From DASZFV01 sp035549075 (GTDB lineage Bacteria; Myxococcota_A; Polyangia; Fen-1088), in NCBI GenBank assembly GCA_035549075.1, contig DASZRT010000102.1:1-64000 (forward strand): a DNA stretch of 64,000 nt, written 5' to 3'. The translations under genes were made by a program, and so were the position numbers. The notes beneath the pieces are model-generated. The model ran no database searches, was not told the DNA's origin, and saw only the letters and a program-made list of their open reading frames with translations. Shown piece by piece: positions 30,725 to 38,842 of the stretch; within the stretch, counting starts at the first letter, position 1; every line of letters starts with the position of its first letter.

Positions 30725-31321
30725 ATGCGGGCTACCATTCGAAAGGAATTTGGACGGACCAAGCCGAGAGCTCTCGTCCTAGATGACAATGCGCGTGCTC
30801 GGACTATGACCGCGCGAAACCTCCGAAAGCGGGGTTTCGAGGTTCTCGAATGCAAGGACGTTGCGGACTTCGATCGCTGCTGGAGCCCAGGAACGATAGA
30901 TGTGATTGTCGCCGACTGGAACCTGTCGGGGAATCCAATGGACGACGGCGACAAAGTGCTCAGTCGGGTCCGAAAAGCAGACTGGGATGTTCCCTTTGTT
31001 CTCGTCTCGGGCAAATTAGACGAAGATACGCAAAAGGCGCCCGTACTGGCTCGCTTGCTTGAGGAAGGTAGCGCCCGATTTGTAAAGCGGGGCTCATCAA
31101 GCATCGACAAAGCATGCGAAGAGGCCGAGAAGCTAATTGAGCGACGTGATCTAGCGCTGTTAAAACTTGTTTTGTCGCTTCGCCCGGCCGCGCTATCTGA
31201 TCAGATCATCCAAACCAGTTCCGGTAGAGAGGCGGTGAGCAAACTTCTCGCGAAGATAGTTTCTGCGCCCGCCGCTTCGCACGATGCCGAGCGTCCAATT
31301 GCAGTCGCCGGAAACAAATAG
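30725..31321 (+). CDS. Response regulator, receiver domain only
   Basis: This 198-residue protein has a receiver domain at about 14-140, with the acidic pair D20-D21 in ALVLDDN, phosphoacceptor D64 in IVADWNLSG, Ser 95 in LVSGK and K121 in FVKRG. The last 60 residues (LALLKLVLSLRPAALSDQ onward) show no helix-turn-helix or known output domain. It starts 3 bp after the kinase stop, so the kinase is the obvious partner. Output is probably by protein contact, with the caspase-like protein or the methyltransferase as candidates. Confidence 0.88.
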   Translation: MRATIRKEFGRTKPRALVLDDNARARTMTARNLRKRGFEVLECKDVADFDRCWSPGTIDVIVADWNLSGNPMDDGDKVLSRVRKADWDVPFVLVSGKLDEDTQKAPVLARLLEEGSARFVKRGSSSIDKACEEAEKLIERRDLALLKLVLSLRPAALSDQIIQTSSGREAVSKLLAKIVSAPAASHDAERPIAVAGNK

Positions 31322-31324
31322 GTC

Positions 31325-31894
31325 ATGGCAGCGACGAGATCGGTTTTGTATTTGGTGTCTGGCGCAGAGGACATTCAACCGTCCCATTCAAATCTTCAAA
31401 GGAAGGGCAGAAGAGTCAAATTTGACTGTGCCGTGAGCGACAATGCCGCCGATGTATTGCGAGATGGCCGTCGATATGTCGTCGTTGCGCACGGCAACGC
31501 GGACGGAACGGTGAAGTGGTTCAACTCGTCTCGAGGTTCTGCACTACCTTGGCTGTGGGTCAACATGGCTGGCCCGCCAAAGGGCTCACGAATCTATCTT
31601 TACGCTTGCCGAGTTGGAAGACTATTGCCGCGATTTTTGAAGCACTGCGAAGCATTTGGACATAGTCATGACGTTCCTATGCCTCTCGGTGCCATGCGAG
31701 ATGTCGTCTTAAGATTCCTCGACAAAGTCCACGAACTCATGTCGACAAAGACGTTCGACTCAGAAGGTTGGCGAACGCTGCTCGCAAAACATGTCAACGA
31801 CGAGCTAGTGGAGGAAGTTAATCGGCCATCCGGAAACATGATGACCGTTCCAGCACTTTCCATGCTACGTCGATCCCTCGGATATAAGGATTAG
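31325..31894 (+). CDS. Small caspase/CHAT-like (clan CD) protein, candidate protease effector
   Basis: The protein has 189 residues. A strand-turn YVVVAHGN places His 56 before Gly 57. A second strand, RIYLYACRVG, places Cys 95 after Ala. The spacing of 39 residues and the HG...AC pattern match the catalytic dyad of caspases, CHAT and gingipain-like peptidases. Both flanking beta strands are hydrophobic, as in that fold. The C-terminal 90 residues are helical and unassigned. No signal peptide was seen. The gene lies between the receiver gene (3-bp gap) and the methyltransferase (5-bp gap). The family call comes from motif pattern only and needs a structure or profile check. Confidence 0.6.
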   Translation: MAATRSVLYLVSGAEDIQPSHSNLQRKGRRVKFDCAVSDNAADVLRDGRRYVVVAHGNADGTVKWFNSSRGSALPWLWVNMAGPPKGSRIYLYACRVGRLLPRFLKHCEAFGHSHDVPMPLGAMRDVVLRFLDKVHELMSTKTFDSEGWRTLLAKHVNDELVEEVNRPSGNMMTVPALSMLRRSLGYKD

Positions 31895-31899
31895 GTAGG

Positions 31900-33180
31900 A
31901 TGTTTGCTTCTTGGAACCCGCATTTTACGCCCGGATGGCTATGCAAGCGCATAGCGGACCATATACCGTCCGGATACGGTGGTGACGTCATCGATCCCGC
32001 ATGCGGCGCTGGAAATCTTTTGATCGCAGCCGCACTTCGGAGGCAACTTAGTAACTCGACTAGCATGAGGCTCGTCGGATTTGACATATCTGCGCGTGCA
32101 GTTCGCGAGTGCTCCAACACGTTGGCAACGCTGGTTCCGATTGGTACTTATAAAGTTGATCGCGCCGATTTTTTGAGAGCACCGGCTTTACACGTCAACG
32201 CTGCTGTATCGCCGATAGTCGTCATGAATCCGCCATTTCAAGGATATGGACGTTTATCAGACCGCACCCGACGCTATATTTCTAAGCGCTATCATATGAG
32301 AGGGCGATTTAATCTGAGCCACGTTTTTGTTCGCCGTGCGATTGAAGATCTTCGCCCGCAGCTACTGGTTTCAGTTCTACCGTCAAATTGGGTTCACTCA
32401 CGCGGAAGCAAATTTCGAGGCGAACTAGACTCATTGGCGGGAGGCTGGGAATGGTCTGATGTCGGTTCGGATGTATTCCGTGGTGTTAGCGCTCATGTTG
32501 GGATTTTGGTATGGCAGCCTGCGATCGTCTCGCGATCGGACGATAGTAGCCAACGAGGTTTGACCCTGGGAGACCTATCCGGTGTCGCCGTCAGGCAAGG
32601 AAGTGCTACGGGGCACGATAATGCGTTTATCGAACTCGCAGATCGATCAATTCCCTTCGGTGCCAAGATGCAAGCAGCTCGGGGACGGAATGTTGGTGGG
32701 CTACGCGGCCCCCAAATCTGGATACCGCCGGAACAAGCCGCACCTGGAATGGCTAATTTGTTCTCGAGAGCCATAGGCCGTAAAGCGAGCGGAGCGCTCA
32801 GATCGCGATCGTGCGTTCACTCGCGAAGAAGGGAGATCTTTCAGTTTCACGATGATATTCCTGTTTGGTTTCGGAGTGGCCCCAAACTCCTTCTGCCCGA
32901 GATCGTTAGCAGTAACTTACGGGTCGAAGTGGACGACGCAGGCAAGGTATTCCCGCTACATTCAGTGTTGGCTATCCGGGTGCCGAGTATCGCGGCCGGT
33001 CTGAAATTGCGCGACTATCTAATGCATCCCCGAACGCAAACTCGGCTGCTACGAGAAGCTCCGCGGTTAAATGGCGGTGCGGTGAGATTGCAAGCGGGGG
33101 CATTGCGCGACATGCTGGTGCCGGCGGCGCTTCACAAGACGTTTCGACTCGCGGCAGAGATCACACAACGCGGCGTTTGA
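31900..33180 (+). CDS. N6-adenine DNA methyltransferase
   Basis: The 426-residue protein has the SAM-binding motif I VIDPACGAGNLLIAA (30-44) and the N6-adenine catalytic motif IV VVMNPPFQG (108-116). An FDIS motif (61-64) for SAM ribose contact is also present. The second half (about 210-426) looks like a target-recognition region of the type seen in Eco57I/HsdM-like enzymes (RSGPKLLLPEIVSSNLRV, LHSVLAIRVPSIAAGLKLRDYLM). No nuclease motif (PD-ExK, HNH) was found, and none is encoded beside it. It starts 5 bp after the caspase-like gene and closes the operon. It probably methylates host DNA at a specific site. Confidence 0.88.
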   Translation: MFASWNPHFTPGWLCKRIADHIPSGYGGDVIDPACGAGNLLIAAALRRQLSNSTSMRLVGFDISARAVRECSNTLATLVPIGTYKVDRADFLRAPALHVNAAVSPIVVMNPPFQGYGRLSDRTRRYISKRYHMRGRFNLSHVFVRRAIEDLRPQLLVSVLPSNWVHSRGSKFRGELDSLAGGWEWSDVGSDVFRGVSAHVGILVWQPAIVSRSDDSSQRGLTLGDLSGVAVRQGSATGHDNAFIELADRSIPFGAKMQAARGRNVGGLRGPQIWIPPEQAAPGMANLFSRAIGRKASGALRSRSCVHSRRREIFQFHDDIPVWFRSGPKLLLPEIVSSNLRVEVDDAGKVFPLHSVLAIRVPSIAAGLKLRDYLMHPRTQTRLLREAPRLNGGAVRLQAGALRDMLVPAALHKTFRLAAEITQRGV

Positions 33181-33288
33181 GATCTCTTACGTTGCTTTTC
33201 GAAGATACTGGTCCCAGCGCGAAAGCAGCGCCAAAGCCAGCGAGATCGAGTTTGCGCCCACATATCGCTTCGCAAGCGTGCATCTGGC

Positions 33289-34542
33289 CTAACTATGTCT
33301 CTGCAATCTTGCCGTCGTAACGAACGCGATCCCCGACAACAAGAACGCGAACATGGCGCCGATGAGCGCCGTCGCGAGGGGCGCGCCCACGTGGCCGGCC
33401 ATGGCGTCGGAGAAGGTGCCGGTCGCCAAAGGCGCGGGCGTGTTGCCGAGCAGGGTCGCGACCAACAAGAAGTTCGCCTGCAACGTCGTGGCGTAGGCAC
33501 GCGGGCCCATTTCGTCGACGGCGGCGGCGATGGGGCCGTTGTAGACGGAGAAGAGGAACGCGGCGACGGCGGTGAGGGCTAGGAACGCGGGTGTCGATCC
33601 AATGAAGAGCGCCACCAAACCGACGGGGACGCTCGCCAGGAACGACCAGCCGACGACGAGGGCGTGGCCGCCTTTGCGGCGTCTCGCGAGGGCGTCGCCG
33701 GCGTAGCCGCCTGCGAGGACGCCGCCGGCGCCGCAGACGATGGCGACGAGGCCGACGTAGGTGCTGGCCAACGTCGCGGAGACGTGGCGCTCGCGGAGGA
33801 GCAGCGTGGGCATCCAGGCGATGATGGCGCTGGCGCCGAAGTTGGCGAGGACGCCGCCGATGACGCTGATGACGTAGACGGGGGCCAGCAGGTATTTGCG
33901 CGCGGGGAGGCGCGGGGTCTCGGTGATTTCCTCGGGGACGCGCATGCGCAGCGACGACAGCGCGAGGAAAAACCCGGGGATGCCGGCGATGAGCAGGGCT
34001 CCGCGCCACGACAGGTGCGCCGACAGCGAGCCGGCGGCCAGCAAGCCGAACGCGCCGCCGCCCGCGCCGCCCAGGGCCATGCCCACGTTGTAAATCCCCA
34101 ACGCGCGGCCGCGTTTGTCGGGCGCGGCGTCGGCGCACAACAAAGCGTTGGCGCTGGGGCCGAAGGCGCCTTCGCCGATGCCGACGAGCGCGCGCGTGAT
34201 CAGCAAGAACGCGTAATTGGGCGCGAGCGCCGAGCCGATGGTCGCGAGGCTCCACACGATGACACCGGTGGCGACGACGGCGCGCGTGCCGAACTTGCGC
34301 GTCGCCGGGCCGCTCAACAACGACGACAGCGCGTAAATCAGCAGGTTGCCGAAGCCGAGCGCGCCGAGCGCCGTGTCCGACAGCTTCAAGTCCTTCCCGA
34401 CGAGCGGGAACAGGCCGTACATGATCTGGCGGTCGAAGTAGTTGACGAAGTTGATCGCGGTCAGCAGCGGCAGCGGCGCAAAGCCGCGGCCGCGCGGAGC
34501 CGGCGCGGGCGACTCGTCGCGCGAAGACACGGCGGCGCTCAC
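33289..34542 (-). CDS. MFS transporter
   Basis: This 417-residue protein has about 12 hydrophobic helices. LTAINFVNYFDRQIMYGLFP in helix 1 is typical of the spinster/anion:cation symporter-like group. LVGIGEGAFGPSANALLCAD and DKRGRALGIYNVGMALG are the conserved loop and helix of MFS proteins. The substrate is unknown. The start is GTG at 34542, overlapping the stop of the upstream membrane-protein gene by 4 bp. Its stop lies 108 bp from the end of the island. Confidence 0.92.
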   Translation of the reverse strand: MSAAVSSRDESPAPAPRGRGFAPLPLLTAINFVNYFDRQIMYGLFPLVGKDLKLSDTALGALGFGNLLIYALSSLLSGPATRKFGTRAVVATGVIVWSLATIGSALAPNYAFLLITRALVGIGEGAFGPSANALLCADAAPDKRGRALGIYNVGMALGGAGGGAFGLLAAGSLSAHLSWRGALLIAGIPGFFLALSSLRMRVPEEITETPRLPARKYLLAPVYVISVIGGVLANFGASAIIAWMPTLLLRERHVSATLASTYVGLVAIVCGAGGVLAGGYAGDALARRRKGGHALVVGWSFLASVPVGLVALFIGSTPAFLALTAVAAFLFSVYNGPIAAAVDEMGPRAYATTLQANFLLVATLLGNTPAPLATGTFSDAMAGHVGAPLATALIGAMFAFLLSGIAFVTTARLQRHS

Positions 34543-35399
34543 GCGTTTCGCTCCACCTCGAAGCGCGGCGAACGAATGAGCGCGATGCTGATCCAGACGC
34601 CCGCCGAGAAGTAGAGCGACATCCACGGCATCTCGTCTTTCCAGTCGACCCAGCGGCGCGTCAGCACGCGCGTGCGCGCCGAATCGAGGAAGCCTTCGAC
34701 GACCGAGACGTACGGCTTGTGAACCGCCTCGTCGGCGCGGACGCGCGCGCGGTACATCGGCACGTCGACGTTCACCATGAACATCACGTAGGCGGTGTTG
34801 AACAGGATCGACGCGAACACGAAGGCCTTGCGCACCTCGCGCCGCCGCCACCACAGCGCGATCAGCGTCAGCGTCATGAGCGACGACGTGATGGCCCACG
34901 TCGACTCTTCGATGACGCTGCCGTGGAAGTCGCGCGTGAGCGTCGTGTACCAAGAGCAGATCTCGGCGAAGGCGATCATGGGGACGAGCAGCCGCGAGAT
35001 CAGATAACCCCAAGGCGCGCGCGTCGCCTTGGTCCAATGGCCCACGAAGGCGGCCCACTGGCCCACGATCGAGAGCTCGGCCACGGTGGCGACCAGGCGG
35101 CTGAGGATGACGCTGGAGATCCACGTGTCGACGAGGACGATGCGCTGGCCTTCGGCGCGCGGCAGGAACGAACGGTAGGCGCACCCGAAGGTGAACATCG
35201 CCGACAGGAACGTCATCAGGCGGCGGATGCGCCGCGCCTCGGGCGTCTCGAGCGCGTCGCCCGCGTGCGGACGCGCGGCGCGCGCCCACATGACGATGTT
35301 CGCGACGCTCACGACGCTGAGCGCGATCCACCAGACGAGGACACCGGGCGAAGTTTCGAGCGCGCTCGACGGCGCAGCGGGCGACATCGGTTGTGCCAC
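34539..35399 (-). CDS. Multi-pass membrane protein of unknown function
   Basis: The 286-residue protein has about six hydrophobic segments (LVWWIALSVVSVANIVMWA, LVATVAELSIVGQWAAFVG, ITSSLMTLTLIALWW, WMSLYFSAGVWISIALI). Charged loops between them include a conserved-looking RSFLPRAEGQRI. No family was recognised. It overlaps the MFS gene by 4 bp and is probably co-transcribed with it. The start is ATG at 35399. The 189 bp upstream, to the divergent gene, hold nothing I recognise. Confidence 0.75.
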   Translation of the reverse strand: MAQPMSPAAPSSALETSPGVLVWWIALSVVSVANIVMWARAARPHAGDALETPEARRIRRLMTFLSAMFTFGCAYRSFLPRAEGQRIVLVDTWISSVILSRLVATVAELSIVGQWAAFVGHWTKATRAPWGYLISRLLVPMIAFAEICSWYTTLTRDFHGSVIEESTWAITSSLMTLTLIALWWRRREVRKAFVFASILFNTAYVMFMVNVDVPMYRARVRADEAVHKPYVSVVEGFLDSARTRVLTRRWVDWKDEMPWMSLYFSAGVWISIALIRSPRFEVERNA

Positions 35400-35588
35400 C
35401 GCTTGTAACTCCGCCTCGCGCGGGTTGCGTGATCAAAACCGACGTCACGCGCCCGTTACGGCGTGTTTTCACATTCCGCACCACGTTTCGCCATCGTTTC
35501 GGCGCGCGCCTGCCACGGGATTGTTGCAGCGCAAAAACACGCCGCGCCGAATCGCGGTGGTAACGTGGCGCTCACACGGAGGTTACGA

Positions 35589-36194
35589 ATGACGTTCTTG
35601 GAAGAGCTCAGTGAACAGCGGTGGGACGATCACCGCTTCTATCATCACAGCCGCATCAACCAGTCGTTGCACCTCGTGAGCGCGCTCAGCTTTCTCGTGA
35701 CGTATGTGTTGCTGTTCACGCACCACGCCGTCTTCGCGATCCTCTTCGGCTGGACGTTCTCGATGTGCATCCGCCAGGTTGGCCACTTCTTCTTCGAGCC
35801 CAAGGGCTACGACGACATGAACCAGGCCACCCACGAGTACAAAGAGCGCGTGAAGGTCGGCTTCAACCTGCGCCGCAAGGTCATCCTGCACTCGGCGTGG
35901 GCGCTGGTCCCCGTGATCCTGCTGATTCAGCCGTCGTTCTTCGGCATCTTCACGCCCCACACGGACGTCATGGGCTACCTCGATCACCTCGCGCGCGTCT
36001 GGCTCGTCCTCGCGGGCGCGGCGCTCGTCGGCCGCACGATCCAGCTGTGCCTCACGCGCAGCGTGCAGACGGGCCTGGCGTGGTTCACGAAGATCCTCAC
36101 GGATCCGTTCCACGACGTGAAGATGTACTGGCGCGCGCCGGCGGCGCTGATGCGGGGCGAGATGATTCAGCCTCCGCATGAAAGAACGGCGTAA
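35589..36194 (+). CDS. Membrane protein, possibly Mpo1/DUF962-like
   Basis: This 201-residue protein starts at ATG 35589, with GGAGG at 35578-35582. The N-terminal segment has histidines in DHRFYHHSRINQSLHLVSAL, then helices and RQVGHFFFEPKG. That pattern of His residues around transmembrane helices resembles the Mpo1/DUF962 family of iron-dependent fatty-acid dioxygenases. About four helices are visible. The assignment is from motif resemblance and is tentative. A strong terminator follows. Confidence 0.6.
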   Translation: MTFLEELSEQRWDDHRFYHHSRINQSLHLVSALSFLVTYVLLFTHHAVFAILFGWTFSMCIRQVGHFFFEPKGYDDMNQATHEYKERVKVGFNLRRKVILHSAWALVPVILLIQPSFFGIFTPHTDVMGYLDHLARVWLVLAGAALVGRTIQLCLTRSVQTGLAWFTKILTDPFHDVKMYWRAPAALMRGEMIQPPHERTA

Positions 36195-36210
36195 GAGCAG
36201 AACGAAGAGA

Positions 36211-36272
36211 GAGAGGGACGACCCTCTCGCCGCTTCACGAGCCTCTCTCGTTCGCGAGAGGGGCTTTTGTTT
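36211..36272 (+). terminator. Two stacked hairpins with U-tract
   Basis: The first hairpin is GAGAGGG (36211-36217), loop ACGA, CCCTCTC (36222-36228). The second is GCCTCTCTCG (36241-36250), loop TTCG, CGAGAGGGGC (36255-36264), followed by TTTTGTTT. Orientation fits the plus-strand gene ending at 36194. The U-tract touches the last codon of the convergent aminotransferase gene. Confidence 0.8.
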
Positions 36273-37923
36273 AGGCGAAGCGGGCTTTGAGCATTTCGCG
36301 GAGGACGCGGCGCTTGATGGCTTTGTTGGTGAGCGCGGGGGCGGACCACCAGAAGCCGTCGGCCCGCATGGCCTTCGCCGCGGCGACGATGCGATCGCTG
36401 ACGGCGGCGAAGTCCGCGTCGGTGTAGTTGAGGCTGAAGATGAAGCGGCCCGTTCCCACCCACGACAACGCGAGACCTTCGGCGCGCAGGTAATATTGCA
36501 GCATCCAGTTGTAACGCGCGGGCTGCGTATACGAGACCGTCCAAATGGACTGGAGGTTCGCGACGCGCAGCGGGAGTTGCTCGCGCTCGAGCCGCTCGTT
36601 GAGGGCCTTGGCGCGGTCGTTCCAGACCTGATCGGCGGCGGCGTACGTCGCCTCGATCTCGGGGCGGTCGATGCGGTCGAGGAACTCATGCATCGCGCCC
36701 ATGACGTAGGGGTGCGAGTTGAAGGTGCCGCGCGCGAAGCAGATGTCCGACGGGCGGTCGTCGCGGAAGCGCTTCATGAGGTCTTTGCGGCCGCACAGCG
36801 CGCCGATGGGCAGCCCGCCGCCCAGCGTCTTGCCGTAGGTGACCAGGTCGGCCTTGACGCCGAAGTACTCCTGCGCGCCACGCTTCGCGAGGCGGAAGCC
36901 CACGAACACCTCGTCGAAGATGAGGACGATGCCGCGCTCGGTGCAGACGGCGCGCAGCTCTTGCAGCCACTTCGTATAGGCCTCGCGGTCGTAGTGCGCC
37001 GAGCGCGAGCTGTCGACGAGCGTGGCGTCGTTGGGCGCGTTGCCGTTGGGGTGCAGCGCCTGCAGCGGGTTGACGAGGACGCAGGCGATGTCGTGGCGCG
37101 TGCGCAGCACGTGCAGCGAGTCGGCGTCCATGTCCTTGAGCGTGTAGGTCTCGTGCGCGGGCGAAGGGTTGCCGACGCCGGGCTGCACGTCGCCCCACCA
37201 GCCGTGGTACGCGCCGCAGAAGCGCACGAGGTGCGAGCGCTTCGTGTGGTAGCGCGCGAGGCGAACCGCCTGCATGACGGCCTCGGTGCCCGACATGTGG
37301 AACGAGACCTCGTCGAGGCCCGAGATGGCGCGCAGCCGCGCGACGTTCGAGGCGACCACGGGGTGGTACGCGCCCAGCACGGGGCCGAGCGCCTCGGCGC
37401 GCGCGCTGCCGGCGCGGATGCACTCTTTGTAGAAGTCGTAGCCGAACACGTTGACGCCGTACGAGCCCGTGAGGTCGTAGAAGACGTTGCCGTCGAGATC
37501 GGTCACGCTGACGCCCGACGACTCGCGCAGGAACGAGCCCGCCTTGAGGTGCGCGCGCACGAAGCGGCTGTACTGGAACGGCACGCGGTAGGCGCTGGTG
37601 AATTGAATGTCCGAGATGCCGTCGATGGCGTCGGCCGTCTGGCGCGCCGTCTCGGCGAAGCGCGTCTTGTAGAGGTCGGACAGGCGCTTGAAGCCGGCGC
37701 GGCGCTGCTCGGCGACGTCGGCGGGCGCGCCGTCGGAGCGAAAGATTTCGACGTCGTCGTACTCGTAAAACGGTACCTGCGCGGCCAGGCGACGTGCCAT
37801 CTTCGAGTGGCCGCGCAACGAAGGATGTTTCGCCTTCGAGAGCTGCAAGCGCGTCTTCACCTTGAAGAACAACCCCACAGCCCCCGCAGCCCCCAACACG
37901 TAGCCGACGGGCGGAATGCTCAT
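36271..37923 (-). CDS. Class III aminotransferase (glutamate-1-semialdehyde aminomutase-like) with N-terminal membrane helix
   Basis: The protein has 550 residues, about 120 longer than typical HemL. The first 20 residues form a hydrophobic helix (VGYVLGAAGAVGLFFKV), then a basic linker leads to the PLP domain. Family motifs are LTGSYGVNVFGYDFY, FHMSGTEAVMQAVRLAR, CGAYHGWW, LIFDEVFVGFR and the PLP lysine in LVTYGKTLGGGLPIG. The membrane helix and the divergent phosphatidylserine decarboxylase (33 bp away) suggest work on a membrane-lipid amino group rather than haem synthesis. This is inference only. Confidence 0.85.
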   Translation of the reverse strand: MSIPPVGYVLGAAGAVGLFFKVKTRLQLSKAKHPSLRGHSKMARRLAAQVPFYEYDDVEIFRSDGAPADVAEQRRAGFKRLSDLYKTRFAETARQTADAIDGISDIQFTSAYRVPFQYSRFVRAHLKAGSFLRESSGVSVTDLDGNVFYDLTGSYGVNVFGYDFYKECIRAGSARAEALGPVLGAYHPVVASNVARLRAISGLDEVSFHMSGTEAVMQAVRLARYHTKRSHLVRFCGAYHGWWGDVQPGVGNPSPAHETYTLKDMDADSLHVLRTRHDIACVLVNPLQALHPNGNAPNDATLVDSSRSAHYDREAYTKWLQELRAVCTERGIVLIFDEVFVGFRLAKRGAQEYFGVKADLVTYGKTLGGGLPIGALCGRKDLMKRFRDDRPSDICFARGTFNSHPYVMGAMHEFLDRIDRPEIEATYAAADQVWNDRAKALNERLEREQLPLRVANLQSIWTVSYTQPARYNWMLQYYLRAEGLALSWVGTGRFIFSLNYTDADFAAVSDRIVAAAKAMRADGFWWSAPALTNKAIKRRVLREMLKARFA

Positions 37924-37956
37924 CGCGCGAATCTCCTCATGAGCTCGTGAATTACC

Positions 37957-38823
37957 ATGATTGATCGAGAGACGGTTTCACGCATTTTCCTACAGGAAGA
38001 CCTCAATTTTCTGCTGACGAACCGCATCCCGCGCGCCGCCGTGACGCGCTTCTTCGGGTGGTTCGGCAAGATCGAGAACCCGATCATCCGCGATCTCTCG
38101 ATCGGCGTGTGGCGCCTCTTCACCGAGGTCAACCTCGACGACGCGGCGAAGACGGAGTTTCGCAGCCTTCACGACTGCTTCATTCGGGAGCTCAAGGACG
38201 GCGCCCGGCCGATCGATCCGGATCCCGCGATCCTCACGAGCCCCTGCGACGCGATCGTGGGCGCGGCGGGCCAGGTCGAAGGCGATCAGCTGATCCAAGC
38301 CAAAGGACTGCCGTACACGCTGGCCGATCTGCTCCGCGATCCGGAGCTCGTGGACCTCTACCGCGACGGCCAATACGTGACGCTGCGGTTGTCGTCCAGC
38401 ATGTATCACCGCTTCCACGCGCCGCACGATCTGCGCGTCGAGCGCGTCAACTACGTCTCCGGCGACACCTGGAACACCAACCCCATCACGGTCAAACGCG
38501 TCGAGCGCCTGTTTTGCAAAAATGAACGGGCGATCGTGCGCACGCGGCTCGGCGCCAACGGCGCGTTGCTGACGCTCGTGCCCGTCGCGTCGATCCTCGT
38601 CGCGAGCATTCGTTTTCACTTCCTCGACGTGCTCTTTCATTTGAAATACCGAGGGCCCGAGGTCGTCGCGTGCGACGCGCCGTTTGCCAAGGGCCAGGAA
38701 ATGGGCTGGTTCGAGCTCGGGTCGACGATCATCGTGTTCGCGCCCAAGGGCTTCGCGCTGTGCCCGGGCGTCGAGACGGGGACGATGATCCGCATGGGTC
38801 AACCGCTGTTGCGCATGCCGTGA
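37957..38823 (+). CDS. psd: Phosphatidylserine decarboxylase
   Basis: This 288-residue protein carries the self-cleavage motif LGST (254-257), where Ser 256 becomes the pyruvoyl group. It also has the upstream catalytic elements SPCDAIVGAAG (Asp near 98) and YHRFHAPHD (His 151/154). It converts phosphatidylserine to phosphatidylethanolamine at the membrane after autoproteolysis into beta and alpha chains. The length is normal for the full-size family. The start is ATG at 37957, divergent from the membrane-anchored aminotransferase. Confidence 0.94.
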   Translation: MIDRETVSRIFLQEDLNFLLTNRIPRAAVTRFFGWFGKIENPIIRDLSIGVWRLFTEVNLDDAAKTEFRSLHDCFIRELKDGARPIDPDPAILTSPCDAIVGAAGQVEGDQLIQAKGLPYTLADLLRDPELVDLYRDGQYVTLRLSSSMYHRFHAPHDLRVERVNYVSGDTWNTNPITVKRVERLFCKNERAIVRTRLGANGALLTLVPVASILVASIRFHFLDVLFHLKYRGPEVVACDAPFAKGQEMGWFELGSTIIVFAPKGFALCPGVETGTMIRMGQPLLRMP

Positions 38824-38842
38824 CGACGGCGCCGCGCGCGCC

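Larger units (their letters stand above)
28563..33288 (+). other. Low-G+C accessory island with a four-gene operon
   Basis: Codon usage and base composition change sharply here. The 60-nt row at 29161 has 28 G+C, against 48 in the row at 9001. Four plus-strand genes fill the island with 3-5 bp gaps. They encode a double-GHKL histidine kinase, a receiver protein, a caspase/CHAT-like protein and an N6-adenine methyltransferase. No integrase, transposase, tRNA or clear flanking direct repeat was found. The uniform composition of all four genes suggests transfer as one unit. Confidence 0.75.

Noticed and set aside
28560..33290. Direct repeats or attachment sites flanking the island
   Set aside because: Only short chance matches such as AGATACT were found. 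There is no tRNA end and no integrase.
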